This document shows positions 1 to 14,801 of a stretch of DNA of 64,000 nucleotides, piece by piece. The notes beneath the pieces are model-generated. The model did not search any database. It was not told the DNA's origin and worked only from the letters and a program-made list of their open reading frames with translations. The stretch comes from Sarcomyxa edulis (Eukaryota; Basidiomycota; Agaricomycetes; Agaricales; Mycenaceae), in NCBI GenBank assembly GCA_009761415.1, contig QUOL01000010.1, positions 1,240,001 through 1,304,000 of the forward strand. The letters are read 5' to 3'. Positions within the stretch are counted from its first letter, which is position 1, and the number at the start of each line of letters is the position of its first letter. The position numbers and the translations under genes are program-made.

Positions 1-1
1 T

Positions 2-316
2 CTACCCCACAAAGCTTCTTCGCTGAGCTCTGGTTCAGTGTACTCTACGCAGAGTGGTGAGGAGCATCAACCACGCGCGAACTTACTTGCTGCTGCCTTG
101 GGACATCTGGGCAACACTCGTAATCCGGACTCGGCGTACTCATCTGTAGACGGACGCGGTTCTGGATCTGGCTGGTCAATCTTCCCCAGATCCAGTAACG
201 GGGCTACCATCAATCAACCTAGTCGACTATCCCAAGCTAGCTCAGGCTCCATGTACTCCCAGCCACCTGATCCGTCTGGCATACCTATCGGTTTTGCGTA
301 TGGGGGACCAGAGTAA
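2..316 (+). CDS. 3' end of an unknown Ser/Gly/Pro-rich protein (partial)
   Basis: The frame is open from base 2 to the TAA at 314-316, so only the last 104 or so residues are inside the window and the start lies upstream. The visible C-terminus is rich in serine, glycine, proline and asparagine with no hydrophobic segment or recognisable domain, and looks like a disordered tail. It ends in YGGPE. The gene converges on MIC19, with about 180 bp between the two stop codons and no obvious feature in that gap. I do not recognise the family. Confidence 0.55.
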   Translation, partial: LPHKASSLSSGSVYSTQSGEEHQPRANLLAAALGHLGNTRNPDSAYSSVDGRGSGSGWSIFPRSSNGATINQPSRLSQASSGSMYSQPPDPSGIPIGFAYGGPE

Positions 317-497
317 AAGGAAGTCGTGTGACAGTACTTATTGGTTTCAGGGTGTAGCAGCATTGGACGTATCACCACAGGACTTTTGTGTTATTTCCTA
401 AATTACAGAAATCCTTAGGTACAGTATGCACGGGCTACCGTAGTGATTTGAAGTATTCCTACAGATTCAAATGAGAAATGTGTCAACCCGGGCAAAA

Positions 498-1142
498 TTA
501 TACCGTGCATACCTGTTCTACTTCTGCAACAGATGCTTTGAAGTTCTGCACTTGACGCCAGCAATCGAGAGGCGTGGTTGGGTTGGCTCTAACAAAGTTA
601 TGTATCAGTAGGAAGACTTCTGTCGAATGGACAGTACACGCACTGATAGCAGGAGATGACAGCCTCCCCATCTGCCTTCACAGCAGGGAACGCGCTGAGA
701 TCTCGCCTAGCCTGGTACCTATCGACTTTACTTCGAATCTCTTCCAAGTCCCCAACCAAAGCCGCACTACTCTTTACGTCTCCTAGAGCATCTCCTTCGG
801 TTTCCGAGGCAGTTCCAGCCATAGACCTCTCCCGATCCAAGTTCTCCTTCTCTAGGGCCTTTTCGATTTCCTGGCGAACATTCTCTTCCTCTCTTCTCAA
901 GTGCTCTAGTTCTGATTGAATCCGAGATCGTATATGAGCATCTAAGGTAGATTGTCGCTCTGGTGTAGTTTCCGGGGAAGCTAGACGGTCCGCGAGGTGG
1001 TTCACCACATCCTGCGAAAACTGACGGCGGGAGTGGTCAGAGTTTTTCTGGTTTAGGGAATAGCCAGTGGGTATACCTGAATGGGTGTTTCATTGCGAAA
1101 GACCTGTTCGTCTGTCTCCGATTTTGATTGCGAAGCTCCCAT
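498..1142 (-). CDS. MIC19: MICOS complex subunit MIC19 (DUF1690/CHCH family)
   Basis: Three exons (1142-1077, 1020-644, 588-498) join in frame to about 177 residues. MIC19 is a peripheral inner-membrane protein of the MICOS complex that holds mitochondrial crista junctions together. The protein starts MGASQSK, the family's usual N-myristoylation-type start. A long charged coiled coil follows (about residues 40-110). The C-terminal half-CHCH region has a Cys in VISCYQ and a second in PLDCW, nine residues apart, across the last intron. The shift of the second donor by one base (exon ends in CA, acceptor after TTAG) is forced by the frame and restores the family's CY-A-N-x-x-x-PLDCW pattern. Its promoter is in the gap before the helicase gene's 3' end. 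Confidence 0.88.
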
Positions 1143-1301
1143 GGATCCAAGTTGGATGGGGTCCGGTGGACGTCAGACTTTCACGATCTTGCGGCATGCT
1201 TCGGAATCTCCGATCACAGTTGGCCACAAGTTTGATCAAGTCGAGTACTTTACATGTATACTACATTATTGACTACACAATGACGGCGTCTCGTAGCCCA
1301 C

Positions 1302-4184
<2,883 letters not shown>

Positions 4185-4261
4185 GAGAGAAGTGTAAGTC
4201 GAAGAGCCCGACAGCCGTTTTGGGTCGACGTTCAGACTAAACTTGCCCTCCTACCGTCACA

Positions 4262-5318
4262 ATGGCTGAGCGCAAAGGTTCGTCTAGTCTACCATCATAC
4301 ATTTCACCACTTCTGACCCCCAGTTTCTAGTCTTAAACAAGTACTTTCCCCCCGACTTTGATCCCGACCTCATTCCTCGGCGAAAGCAACCCAAGAATGC
4401 ACAACAAGTTGTTCGACTCATGGCTCCGTTCTCCATGTAAGCATATGTAGTCTTTCTGTCAAATCAATATATAACCATCTCTCATAGGCGATGTAATACG
4501 TGTGGAGAGTACATTTATAAAGGAAAGAAGTTTAATGCAAGGAAAGAGACAGTTGAAGGCGAGGATTACTATGGCATCAAGATATTCCGTTTCTACATCA
4601 AGTGGTGAGTCGACACAGATGCGTAGACGGTATCCTGCTGACCATAATCTTGCTCAGTACATTGTGCTCGGCTGAAATCACATTCAAGACTGACCCAAAG
4701 AACACTGACTACACTGCAGAGCATGGTGCTTCACGCAATTTTGAACCATGGAGAGAAGAGAGAGCCGTAGAAGAGGAGGATCGCCTAGCCAAATTGGAGG
4801 AGGAAGAGAACAATCCAATGAAAGTCCTGGAGAATCGAACGACGGACTCGAAACGAGAGATGGATATATTGGATGCACTACAAGACATCAGGGCTCGGAA
4901 TGCAAGAAACGAGAGGGTAGGCCATTCAGCTGATCTCTTGGCTCGTATCGAGATGGAAGAGATTGAGAATGACGAGGATATGGAGCGGAAGCGGTTGGAG
5001 GAAGAGGATGAGAGATTAGTGCGGCAGGTGTTCTCCAAGGTGGCCATGCCTGTAGCTCCGTCGACAAATCCATCCGAAGGAACGTCAGGAGAGGATAGTA
5101 CATCGACTCCGGCACCCGCTCCAGCTGTAGTGACTGTGAAACGGAAGGCGGACGATATCGAGCCACCTTTGCATAGTTTGTTGCCCGAGTCGACGCGCGC
5201 ACTGATATCCACCAAGGCGTCTGCGATACACGCTATCAAGAAGAAGAAACTAGATGCGAAGAACACTCTTGGGATAAAATTGGTGAAAAAGGGCAAGACA
5301 AAGGCCCTAGTCTCGTAA
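4262..5318 (+). CDS. YJU2: Splicing factor YJU2/CCDC94 (CWC16 family)
   Basis: Four exons (4262-4277, 4331-4436, 4488-4604, 4658-5318) give 299 residues. The first exon codes only five whole residues, MAERK. The N-terminus is the highly conserved CWC16 domain: [12 protein letters not shown], then a four-Cys zinc site with pairs RCNTCGEY and IKCTLCSAE, with [10 protein letters not shown] between them. A charged helical segment (about residues 105-200) and a Lys-rich, nuclear-localisation-like tail ending near [10 protein letters not shown] follow. YJU2 joins the spliceosome around Prp2 action and promotes the first transesterification by positioning the branch helix. Length and order fit the family. 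The gene shares a 77-bp divergent promoter with the DHX35-type helicase, so two spliceosome-linked genes may be co-expressed. That last point is inference. Confidence 0.95.
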
Positions 5319-5416
5319 CTTGTATATCCTATTGTATATCTTTGTAATATTTAGACTCTGCCGCTTGTTCTCGACCTTCATCCACCAACTCAAATCAGCT
5401 GCTGAAGTCTTTCATT

Positions 5417-6247
5417 ATGGATGCTTCGCGCGAAGATCTCCGTCGAGTCTCTGTCGACACTATTCAAGACTGGCAGCGGATAAGAATCAACTTCCGCCAA
5501 GCTGTCGAAAGCATCATGCATGAGCACCTGGCTGCCAATGGCGTGGTTCCAGAAAAGGACGTGTTTTTGGCTCATGTGAACCAGGTAGCAGCTTGCCTTC
5601 TCGTGAATCTTCATATACTTACTCTGAGAAGTTTGTTGACAGCACCTTTGGAATCGCAGAGTCCAACTTACGCGTGAACGGCCGCAATTGCGAGGAACTC
5701 GACCAGAACGAACAAGGTGAAGCACATGTCGTCCTACCAGTGAACTAAAATGCTCATCATCTCTCGCCTAGACATGGAACCCTTTGATGAAGCCCTCGAC
5801 CGCAGGATCTGGTCGCTCGCTGATCATCGCCTCAACTGGAATAGAGAGATCGCTGGTACAAGGCGGACAAGACCTAAAGAAATCGAAACTACTCTCAGGG
5901 AGTTACTCGACGCTCAGAGGGCTGTCGACGTGGAGGACGCGAGCCCGACCATTCAACAAGTCGAACTAGAAGAAGACATCGAGACTGAAAGTACGGGTGT
6001 ATCCTTTGCTCTCTCCAAGAAATAAATTTGACCTTTCCACAAACAGAGTTGTTGGAGCGATATGCGTTGATGGAGGATGTCTTTCAAAAGACCACGGCTA
6101 TAGGAGAGTTATTGAAACAGGTACGTCCAATTTTCTTTCGCCATGACACCTTCCCGCTTTACCTGCTTGTAGGCTGTACCCAACCAGGAAGAACGTACAG
6201 GAAGAGTCAAGGTTGTAGAAGCAGAGATCAAGGGCCTCAAGCCTTGA
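5417..6247 (+). CDS. MIS14: Kinetochore MIS12-complex subunit Mis14/Nsl1-like
   Basis: Five exons (5417-5584, 5632-5716, 5772-5990, 6047-6120, 6173-6247) join to 206 residues with good GT-AG borders. The product is mostly helical. The signature LRVNGRNCEE followed by DMEPFDEALDRRIWSL and a TRRTRPKE stretch fits the Mis14/NSL1 family, a rod-shaped subunit of the MIS12/MIND complex that links inner centromere proteins to the NDC80 complex. The C-terminal coiled coil ends at EIKGLKP. The start is the first ATG after the YJU2 stop (98 bp downstream) and opens with a plausible helix. The call rests on pattern similarity rather than an invariant catalytic motif, so confidence is moderate to high. 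Confidence 0.75.
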
Positions 6248-6411
6248 GGGCTTCTGATCTCTCGCCTTTTTCTGGATCTGATCTCTATGTATGTATAGGT
6301 GTACTAGCTGATTGTAATTCGTACCTTGCTCATGACTTCTTGTACTATCATCATCCACTTCATGCACTCTTCGAGAACAAAGAAAGAAGCAAGATGGAAT
6401 TCTCAAAACAA

Positions 6412-7294
6412 CTACGAGCCTCGATAACCACCACGACCACCGCTTGCCCCTCCAAAGCCACCTCTGCCCCGTGGTGCACCGTATCCACCTCCGCCGCCGC
6501 CGAAGCCACCACCACCACTGAATCCACCTCTGCCTCGTCCACGGTCCCCACCAAATCCTCTGGAGCCTCCACGAGGCCCGCCGCGACCACCAGCACCAGC
6601 CCCTCGTCCGCCCCGTTGGAATCCACCGCGTACCATGCCTCGTCCGCCGGGTGCACCTCGACCACGACCACGTTCTGTAAAAAAAACATCTGGTAAGAAG
6701 AGACAACCGATCAGAAATTGCGGAAAGCGCTTACTTGTAACCCCTGGAGGTATGGTAAACAATCATCAGCCGATGTGGAGGAACAGAAGAGAGCTACGCA
6801 CCTCCGGCAATTTTTGGTTTTGGCAAGAATCGATCGATTGGTAGGAGCTTGTCTCCTCCAATGTACACTTTGTCGCCTTTTTTGAAACTACTTGCAACCA
6901 TGCCTTCACCCATTTTGATGGAGAAATATACTTCGTTGATCGGGCCAAGGATTTCGTCCACTTTGCCGATGACAGACTTGTTGTGTAGATAGATGGGTGC
7001 ATTGAAGTAAGGAACTTTGTCGGGTAGAAGGGACGAGCAAAGCATCTCGTCTTCCACGGCGTGCACAAACGTTCCCATCTCTAGTCAATGCACCCGGATC
7101 AATAACCAAACGTGAGAAGGTTGTTGAACCAAGAGACATACCGAGAACTGTGTCTGGAGGACCCATATCACGCTGTTGAAAACCGCCTCGACCTCCGCCT
7201 CGACCTGGTAAAATCATGAGGGCTATTCCTGGATTTTGTGTGGATGATTCTGACCTCCGCCACGACTGAAACCTCTTGGTGCACCACGACTCAT
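6412..7294 (-). CDS. GAR1: H/ACA snoRNP subunit GAR1
   Basis: The spliced product is about 215 residues with RGG-box tails on both sides of a central globular domain. The N-terminal exon starts [13 protein letters not shown]. The core contains [45 protein letters not shown] and [15 protein letters not shown], which is the GAR1 beta-barrel. The long C-terminal tail is almost only Gly, Arg, Phe and Ser (6412-6690). GAR1 works with the pseudouridine synthase CBF5, NOP10 and NHP2 in the nucleolus to modify rRNA, and binds the catalytic subunit's thumb loop. The RGG tails are typical. At least three introns separate the N-terminal RGG exon, the short [12 protein letters not shown] exon, the core and the tail. 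Confidence 0.95.
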
Positions 7295-7507
7295 TGCTAG
7301 AGTCGACGGGTTGGATAATGTGAGGAAGAGGATGGACTGAAAATGAAAAGCTCAGCGCCACATAATTTTCGGCTTCTTCCTTGGTGAAGAAAATAAATAA
7401 ATAACTAAATAATTGACCTCGCCGCCCCAGTACAACACCCGCTCAAGGCCCCGAATATAAGTACTGCATCTTTGCTCCATCTACGTATACTGCATTCGAC
7501 TCGACGA

Positions 7508-9899
7508 TGTCCAACCTGCGGTATCTTTCCGCAATAACTTCGACCGCTTTTCGAGGTGCTGCCTTTTTGTTCCTGAGAATCGTTAGTGTGACATTTGCAA
7601 ATATTCGATAGTCCCGCTGATTGTTTTCAGATTCCGAGCCGGTGGGGCAAAACAGTGATACCAGCTTTGTTCATATGCTATATAGCATCGTTGCTCTTCG
7701 ATGCTACAGACCAAGTCCCGAATGGAAAACTCTTGGGGAAGAACGGAAGATCCAAAACGGTATCTCGACCTTGTATCTCGACCTTGATGTTTCTAACGAT
7801 TTGACGTAGTCCAATGGACGTGAAAGTAGCATATTGACTCTTCTATTATCTAGGCCATCCTCTTCGCCCAGTTTGGCGCGAATCAATATCCTCCTCAACT
7901 TGTTGTTGATTCTTGCCGTCGCAGAATTTGTCGCGTATCCTTTCGTAGACCCTGCTTCAAAAGTCATTTTCACTCGTGTTGGCGCTGTGTATCCAGAGGC
8001 CGTCAAGCTGGTGGTGCGTTATCCCTACCTAAACACGAGCGATGTTCAAGTCATTTGGAGAGAAACCCTTATCTCTGGAGTACCACAAAACTGGTCAGCC
8101 GGTCCTAGTCTCCACCTGGAAGGAGAGTCGGACTGGGTGGATACTGTCACACTTGGCGGCCTTTGGCCCAGCACTTCCTACGAATGTAGGCGTGACTTCC
8201 CTCTATTTATGTTCATCTTTCTGAGGAGTAATGAAGACAGATTATCGACGACTAATCAGACGTTTCTTCCATATCCTGCTATGCCAGTCAAGTTTCGCAC
8301 TTTTCCAGATCCGCGTCTACCGACTGGTAACCATTTCAGATTCCTTGTTTCTTCTTGCGTCACTCCCAACTTCCCTTATGTGCCTTTCAATGGAAAGACA
8401 ATCAAAGGGTTCGACTTGATGGCTCGCTATATTTTCCCAGCACATGGCTATGAGAGTCGACTTCTGAACGACCATGATTCTGGTGTCAGGTTACCAGAAT
8501 CGGGTGGCCCTACTATTGCACATTCGGCTTCTCCACCCACACAGTCCATTGGAGCGCTTTCCCCTCCTCAGGCTGAATTTCTGATGTTCCTGGGCGACTT
8601 TATATATGCGGACGTTCCGCTCTATGTAGGTGATAACAAGGATACGTATCGCCGACTTTATCGTCGAAACTACCAAAGCAAGAGCTTCAGGAAAATCTAC
8701 GAACATCTCCGTATGTGTGATGGTGACTCTTGTCCGTTTGTATTCTACTGATATTGTGATTAGCTGTATTTCACACTTACGATGATCATGAGGTATGATA
8801 TTGGCTGGGGCATAAACTACCCGTGCTCTCAATGCTGACTAGGTGTCTCCAGTTCATCGACAATTTTGTTGGCCGAGGCAATGACTCCGTTCTCCCATTT
8901 CCCAACGCATATGACGCGTTCAGGACATACAATGGCAATGCAAATTACGGTTCATCGAATACTTATTACGACTTCCGTTATGGGGATATTGCCTTCTTTG
9001 TGATGGACACTCGTCGGTATCGCTCTGATTTAGTGACTTCCGAGCTTTCGAATCCTTTGATGCTCGGCGAAGAACAACTCTCAGCATTTTTTACTTGGCT
9101 AGGCGATGTATACCCACCATTATTCTCTACGTGATTTAGTGTGTGCTGAAGCTTCTCGAAGGTGAACTCGACAACGACCTTCAAGTTCATAGTCACATCT
9201 GTGCCATTCACTACGCTCTGGGGGTTTGATGCAGCATCTGCTTCCTGGGCTGGATATCCTGAGGAGAGAGAATCGATCTTAAATGCATTGCATTCGGTTC
9301 CTAACGTGATCATACTCTCTGGGGGTCGCCACGAATTTGCTGTCGTAGAATTCAACGGCGCCGAGTATCAACACACAATAAGAGAAGTCTCTACAAGCCC
9401 TCTTTCAATGTTCTACATACCATTCATTCGGACTCTGCAAATGAGAAGCGTCGAGACTGTTCGGAGGAAGCGAGCGGTGGTCGACATAACAGATGATATC
9501 GCTGAACCTATTGCGACCATCGAGGTACCTAGGGAGCGGGTACTCAAGTACATCCCCAGCGGAAATTATAAAAGGTATTCTATCTAGCTTTCCGCTGCCA
9601 CCCGAGCTGATTTAGTCCCCGAAAAGGTCTGCATTCGAAGTCAACACAACCGATTTGAAGAGGCCAACTGTGCGGCTGGAAGTCTCGATCGATGGCGCAG
9701 TAGTTTACAAGTAAGTTCTTCTTGGATTGTTCAGCGAGCCAACCGTCTCATATACCGCAATTATCTTTGCGCTTTCAGTCTGGAGGTGATAGGCACACCG
9801 GCCAAACTTGGGCCATCCAGGGCTCTGGGGATGTTTGTTCCGGGGAGCCTGAAGAATATGCTGGACAAAATGGGCATCAAACCAATCAAATGGTTTTGA
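7508..9899 (+). CDS. PhoD-like metallophosphatase, membrane-anchored
   Basis: Multi-exon gene from the ATG at 7508 (MSNLRYLSAIT) to the TGA at 9897-9899. The N-terminal exons code hydrophobic stretches (ALFICYIASLLF; ILLNLLLILAVAEF), so the protein is probably membrane-anchored with the enzyme domain on the outside or in the vacuolar lumen. A beta-sandwich region follows, then the PhoD catalytic domain: VSSCVTPNFP, FLMFLGDFIYAD, a split Asp-His exon (YDDHE near 8780), DIAFFVMDTRRYRS, and VIILSGGRHEFA. PhoD-type enzymes hydrolyse phosphomonoesters or phosphodiesters with Ca/Fe. In this branch the second histidine motif, usually SGDRHE, is SGGRHE. The true substrate is unknown. Exon joins near 8790-8850 and 9590-9720 were set by frame continuity. 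Confidence 0.82.
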
Positions 9900-10225
9900 C
9901 CTCACCCTAGACTAGCATATCCTCGTCGATAGATGCTTCAATGCTCCCCCAAAAACAATCTGATTATGTAGTCTTGCCGTAAAATCGCCGGGTCAATAAC
10001 ACGCGCCTGTGCAATTGACATTTACCGAGTCACTCGGGCTTTGGTTGAACGTCGAGCTGCATCAACGTCTCCAGCCTCGCTCCTCTCTCGTACTCATGAG
10101 TTTACTATTCGACCATCCGACGCCTATCCTCTGTTCATTTAGCGTCAAATCTATACAAGAAGAGAGCACACTTCTTTGTGGTAAAGAAATATGGATCACC
10201 CTCCTCTCCTCGACGTCTCTCACTC

Positions 10226-13200
10226 ATGGACGACTCTGTCTATCTGTGTCTTCTGCTAACCCCCTCGGTCACGACAGTTCGCGTAACTTGTTGTGTTGGG
10301 CCATATTGGATGAAGAGGCGCGTCACCTAGCTCCTCGTTTCGTGCTCACAACTCAACTTTGATTTCTAGACTGAAGAGCTTGCTATTCCCCAGCAGTGGC
10401 TAAGAAAATATGCCCATATATTCGCACAAGACGGACCCAAGAAAATGGTTGTCGTAAACCCGGTTCAACCTATAATTCTCAACCAGGTTGTTTTGACTGC
10501 TCTGTCAGAAGAAGCGTATCGAGTAGCTCAAAATCCGAATTCTATATTGGAGAACTGGATCTCTGTTCATCATCCTATCTTTCGCCAACCAGAGATCCTC
10601 TCCATAGACTCACGCTCCCTTCCCATGAATGGATCTAGTTCCAATGAGTCTGGTAGATCTTACCAGTTCCGCCTGGATATGCTCGAACCTGTACAGCAGG
10701 GGTGCCCTCAAATTGGGTACACCCGGTTTATTCTTCTATCAGGGGATGTCGGGAGCAATCTTGACGCGTACCACGAGGCGGACTCTGGAATCGAGGACGA
10801 TTCAGAGAGCAATCGGGATGGCATAGAGATCGACGAAGACTTCTTCGCTAATTCTGTTCTATCATCTATACATGAACCTTCGTCTTCTGCTGTTCGAGAT
10901 TCGCTTGTATATGGGAAGCCCCTCGAACCACAGCACAGTCTCCGACCCAAACCGTTGCCCAAGCCCTTCAAATTACAGGACGATTACACTCTTTATCTGC
11001 GCACAACTGACCTCGGAAAACTCGGGTTACTGAATGGCGATTGGGTCAGTCTATAAGTTGCTACTGATGTTATGCACATTCCCATCCTGCGTTTCAGGCT
11101 ATCGTCCATCCGGATGGCTTGTCCAGTCGCCGACTAGTCCAAATTATTGCAAGTGATAGTTTGGTGTCCTCCTCGTAAGACTGTCACGCTATTACAGCGG
11201 TTCAAGAAACTAATTTCTCCTTCTTAGAGGCTGTGTGACTGGGTCACCAGTCTTGTTGCATAATATCTGTAAAGAATTTTCGCCACTCGCTACACCGTCT
11301 CTATCATTGCACAGTAGTCCTTTCGGGTCCAACCAACCTGTTATCCCCATTGCCAAGACTGTTACCGTCGCCCGTGTCGCTTCAGCATTCTCCATTGATC
11401 GAACCTACCAGCCATTGGTTCTGTCCGCTCTCAGAGCATATTTCGAAAACCAGAAACGGCTGGCGAAGCAAGGCGATATGATTGCAATAGGCTTGGACAC
11501 CGACATTATTCGCCGCAGTCGCGAAACGGACCCAAAGATGGATGAGACTGAACATGATGAAGGTCCATTTGACTACAAGTAAGCGCTCTCGTCCTATATA
11601 CACTAATTCGGTTTGGATCGGTGTTCTCATCCGTTCTTGAAGCTTTCCCACCTCGTCAGAACGCTGCAACGAAGTCGTGTTCTTCATCATCACCAATATC
11701 GAGCACAACATAATACCGAACGACCCCAACATCTCTCTACAGGACTCATATTTGGGATCAACTGTCGGCGAACTTGGTTGCTGGATAGATGCGAGTGTTA
11801 CTCGACTGATCCAAAGGGGCATCGAGCATTCCAGAGTGCTTGATATCGGAACATATCTGGGAGCAGGCAAGTTGTTTCGCATCCTTCACTGTGCCTGACC
11901 TGACGATATCTTGATGATCTTACAGAACCCGGGACTCCAAAGGCTCTGTTAAGCAGGCAACCGTTGTCGTCATTCCAACCAAACTGCCCGTTCAGCCAGA
12001 TCCTGTCAATTTGCTCAGCTGCGTTACTTCGACGCTCAGTAGACTACAATCTCCATTTGTCCATTCTCTTGAAGGGTGCTCGAGGAATCGGTAAATTTAC
12101 AACGGCAAGCTGGGTTGCTCAAAAGCTAGGGATGCATCTTCTAGAGGTTTGTCACAATCAAGTCCACCTTCCAAGTATTGACAATGGTCTAGATCGACTG
12201 TTATGATCTAATTGGTGAAAGTGACACAAAGACGGAAGGAACACTTCGGTCTCGATTCGAGAAGGCCGGGAACTGTTCTCCGTGCATTCTCGTTTTGCGT
12301 CACATCGATGCGCTCGCGCAGACGACGCAAGCTTTGGAAGCTGGGAAAGGTAGTACTTCACTGTTTAGTTGAGATTCTTAAGAAACTCACTGTGTCGTAT
12401 AGAGCCTATGTTAGTAAACGTCCTCAAAGAATGCATGGATGATATGCAACAGGTCTGGAAAATGACCGGTTTCCCTGTCATAGTCTTTGGCACGCTCAGC
12501 GATCTGACACGGGTTCCGACGGGAATCCTGTCGTCATTCAAGCACAACGTAGTCTTCGAGGCGAGTCTCTTCCGATAGTCTTGTGTAGAATATTGACATC
12601 TGTCTATCAGGCCCCTGGAGAGCTCGAGCGTCGTGTGATCTTGAAGTCTTTGCTTACTGGTTATCTATTAAGCCCTGATGTTGCCCTCTCCTCCCTCGCG
12701 ACGCAGACCGCGGCCTTGGTTGCTGGTGACCTATCAAACCTGATAAAGCTTTCGAGAGCGACTGCTATAGAACGTGGAGTCAACTCGTCGTACGTTTCTT
12801 TCTCGTGCTTCAGGAATCAAACTGACTTTGTATCCCAGGGACTCGAGGGAGTCATTCCTGATGCGGACGGGCCTACAGTTGACGAATCCAGATTTTGAAA
12901 GTGCTCTTTCCAAGGTCCGAGCCTCATATTCGGAAAGCATTGGCGCCCCTAAAATTCCTAATGTTTCTTGGGACGACGTCGGCGGTCTTGCTCACGTCAA
13001 ATCTGACATACTTGATACAGTCCAATTACCTTTAGACCACCCCGAACTTTTCGGCGATGGCCTCAAGAAGAGATCAGGTAGGATCTTGCTCAACACGTCT
13101 CGAGGCAAATCAGTGTACTTACAGGCTTCGTCAGGCATACTACTCTATGGGCCGCCTGGCACCGGGAAAACCCTCCTCGCAAAAGCCGTCGCGACGTCCT

Positions 13201-14076
13201 GCTCCCTGAATTTCTTCTCAATCAAAGGACCAGAACTACTAAACATGTACATCGGGGAGTCTGAAGCAAATGTTCGCCGAGTCTTCCAGCGCGCAAGAGA
13301 TGCTAAACCATGTGTCATCTTTTTCGACGAACTGGATTCAGTCGCACCTAAACGGGGGAACCACGGAGATTCGGGTGGTGTTATGGATCGCATCGTTAGC
13401 CAGATTTTGGCTGAATTAGACGGCATGTCGGGAGGGAAGGCTGGGGCTGATGTGTTTGTCATAGGAGCTACAAACCGTCCCGATCTGTTAGACCCAGCTC
13501 TTCTTCGACCCGGGAGGTGAGCCCTTCATTTTCATCTTTGAGGCCATTGTCAGAAAGCTACTGATGGAACACAGATTTGATCGCCTGTTGTACCTCGGAG
13601 TCAGCCAAACACACATTGCTCAGCGCAATATTTTGGAGGCTCTTACACGGAAGTTCCGACTGGACCCAGACCTCAACCTACAGCATATTGCAGATCGGTG
13701 TCCATTTAATTATACTGGAGCCGACTTCTATGCTCTCTGCTCAGATGCAATGCTCAACGCAATGACTCGGAAGGCTGAGGATCTAGAGGCCAAGATAGGT
13801 ATGGGCTCACTCAGTGTATTCTCTATAAAGTACACATTTGACAGTTGTATTTCAGCTGATCTGAATAAGCTGCCTGGTCCATACATCCATCCACATCCTA
13901 TGACTGCATCATATTATCTTGCTGAAATAGCTACACCTTCGGATATGGAAGTGTTGGTCTCACATCAGGATTTCAAAATCTCTCTACACAACCTGGTTCC
14001 AAGTGTGAGCCAGTTTGACATGGAACACTACTCTACTATCCAGAAACAGTTTGATCAACACTTGGCTGGATTATGA
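10226..14076 (+). CDS. PEX6: Peroxisomal AAA ATPase PEX6
   Basis: A long spliced gene ending at LDQHLAGL-type residues with a TGA at 14074-14076. The second ATPase domain is complete: DVGGLAHVK, Walker A GPPGTGKT (near 13150), Walker [10 protein letters not shown] (near 13310), the sensor GATNRPD and the [10 protein letters not shown] arginine-finger region. The first ATPase domain is degenerate, with a Walker A-like GARGIGKFT near 12080. This D1-weak, D2-strong pattern is that of PEX6, which with PEX1 extracts ubiquitinated PEX5 from the peroxisome membrane. The start is uncertain: the ATG at 10226 is favoured because its frame reaches a phase-0 donor at 10322 that joins the exon at 10370. 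Another upstream exon cannot be excluded. Confidence 0.9.
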
Positions 14077-14194
14077 TGAAAACAATTAATATACTGTAGA
14101 CCAAGATGTTGATGCCTTGTGATGTGTGACCTCAAGTGTTCATCTCTTACAGTGGCTATTACAAATAAATTGAGTCACAAGGGGGTGCCGGCAA

Positions 14195-14432
14195 TGTTGG
14201 GATTTGTGCTAAAGAACTCTGCCTTTATTTCGCTTTCAGCCACTTTACTTTGTTTACTATTGTTTACTTCAGATGACTTAGCCTTCCCTGGAGTCAGCTC
14301 ACTGCTCTTTATCTTTGACAGTGAAGCTCGACTCCAGGTACGTCGTCTTACTCTACTTAATATACATATCTTTGACAGTGAAGCTCGACTCCAGCTCGAC
14401 TCCAGTGCTCTCTGAAGTGTCTCCCTTCAATA
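14195..14432 (+). repeat. 5' LTR of copia copy A (238-bp variant)
   Basis: Starts TGTTGGGATTTG and ends CCTTCAATA. It contains two copies of a unit ATCTTTGACAGTGAAGCTCG plus its downstream CTCCAG, and an extra 11-bp tandem copy of CTCGACTCCAG. It is identical over its whole length to the reverse complement of 30168-30405. Confidence 0.95.
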
Positions 14433-14455
14433 GGTTATGGGCCCTGCGCTTTAAC
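14433..14455 (+). other. Primer-binding site matching initiator tRNA-Met anticodon region
   Basis: Immediately 3' of the LTR lies GGTTATGGGCCCTGCGC. Its reverse complement GCGCAGGGCCCATAACC is the anticodon-stem/loop region (CAT anticodon) of eukaryotic initiator tRNA-Met, not its 3' end. Priming by a half-tRNA is known for Drosophila copia. The same site is present in copy C at 34916-34938. Confidence 0.8.
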
Positions 14456-14801
14456 AGCCTTATCAGATTGATCGCCTGTCACCAGCTCCTGCAAAAATCA
14501 TTTTCACTCTATCTCCCTCACCCCTGCTCGGATCTCTACCAAACTCATTTTCTGGCACCTTATACATCATCCCCACCTACCCCTATCACCCTGCTTCCCA
14601 GATCCAGTTTGATCTCTGACAACAACTGCCAGCTCATTTTTCACCAAATTCGACGCTACTCGCTCAGTTCTTATCGGATCGTCCTAAATCTGTTACCAGT
14701 CTCTTCCCCTCGTAATTCCGCTCCTAAACGTTTTATTCGTTCCCTTATCGCTCCAAAACTCCGCCCTCACCGTCAACCTTTCTCAGAAAAACTTCGAAAT
14801 C

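Noticed and set aside
6098..6706. Long Arg/Trp/Gly-rich frame and other frames over the GAR1 tail
   Set aside because: Shadows of the GGN-rich RGG repeat of GAR1; composition follows the codon repeat, no splice structure of their own.
10009..10362. Upstream frame as the PEX6 N-terminus
   Set aside because: It has no ATG start at 10009 and ends at a stop; its phase cannot join the exon at 10370, whereas the frame from 10226 can.
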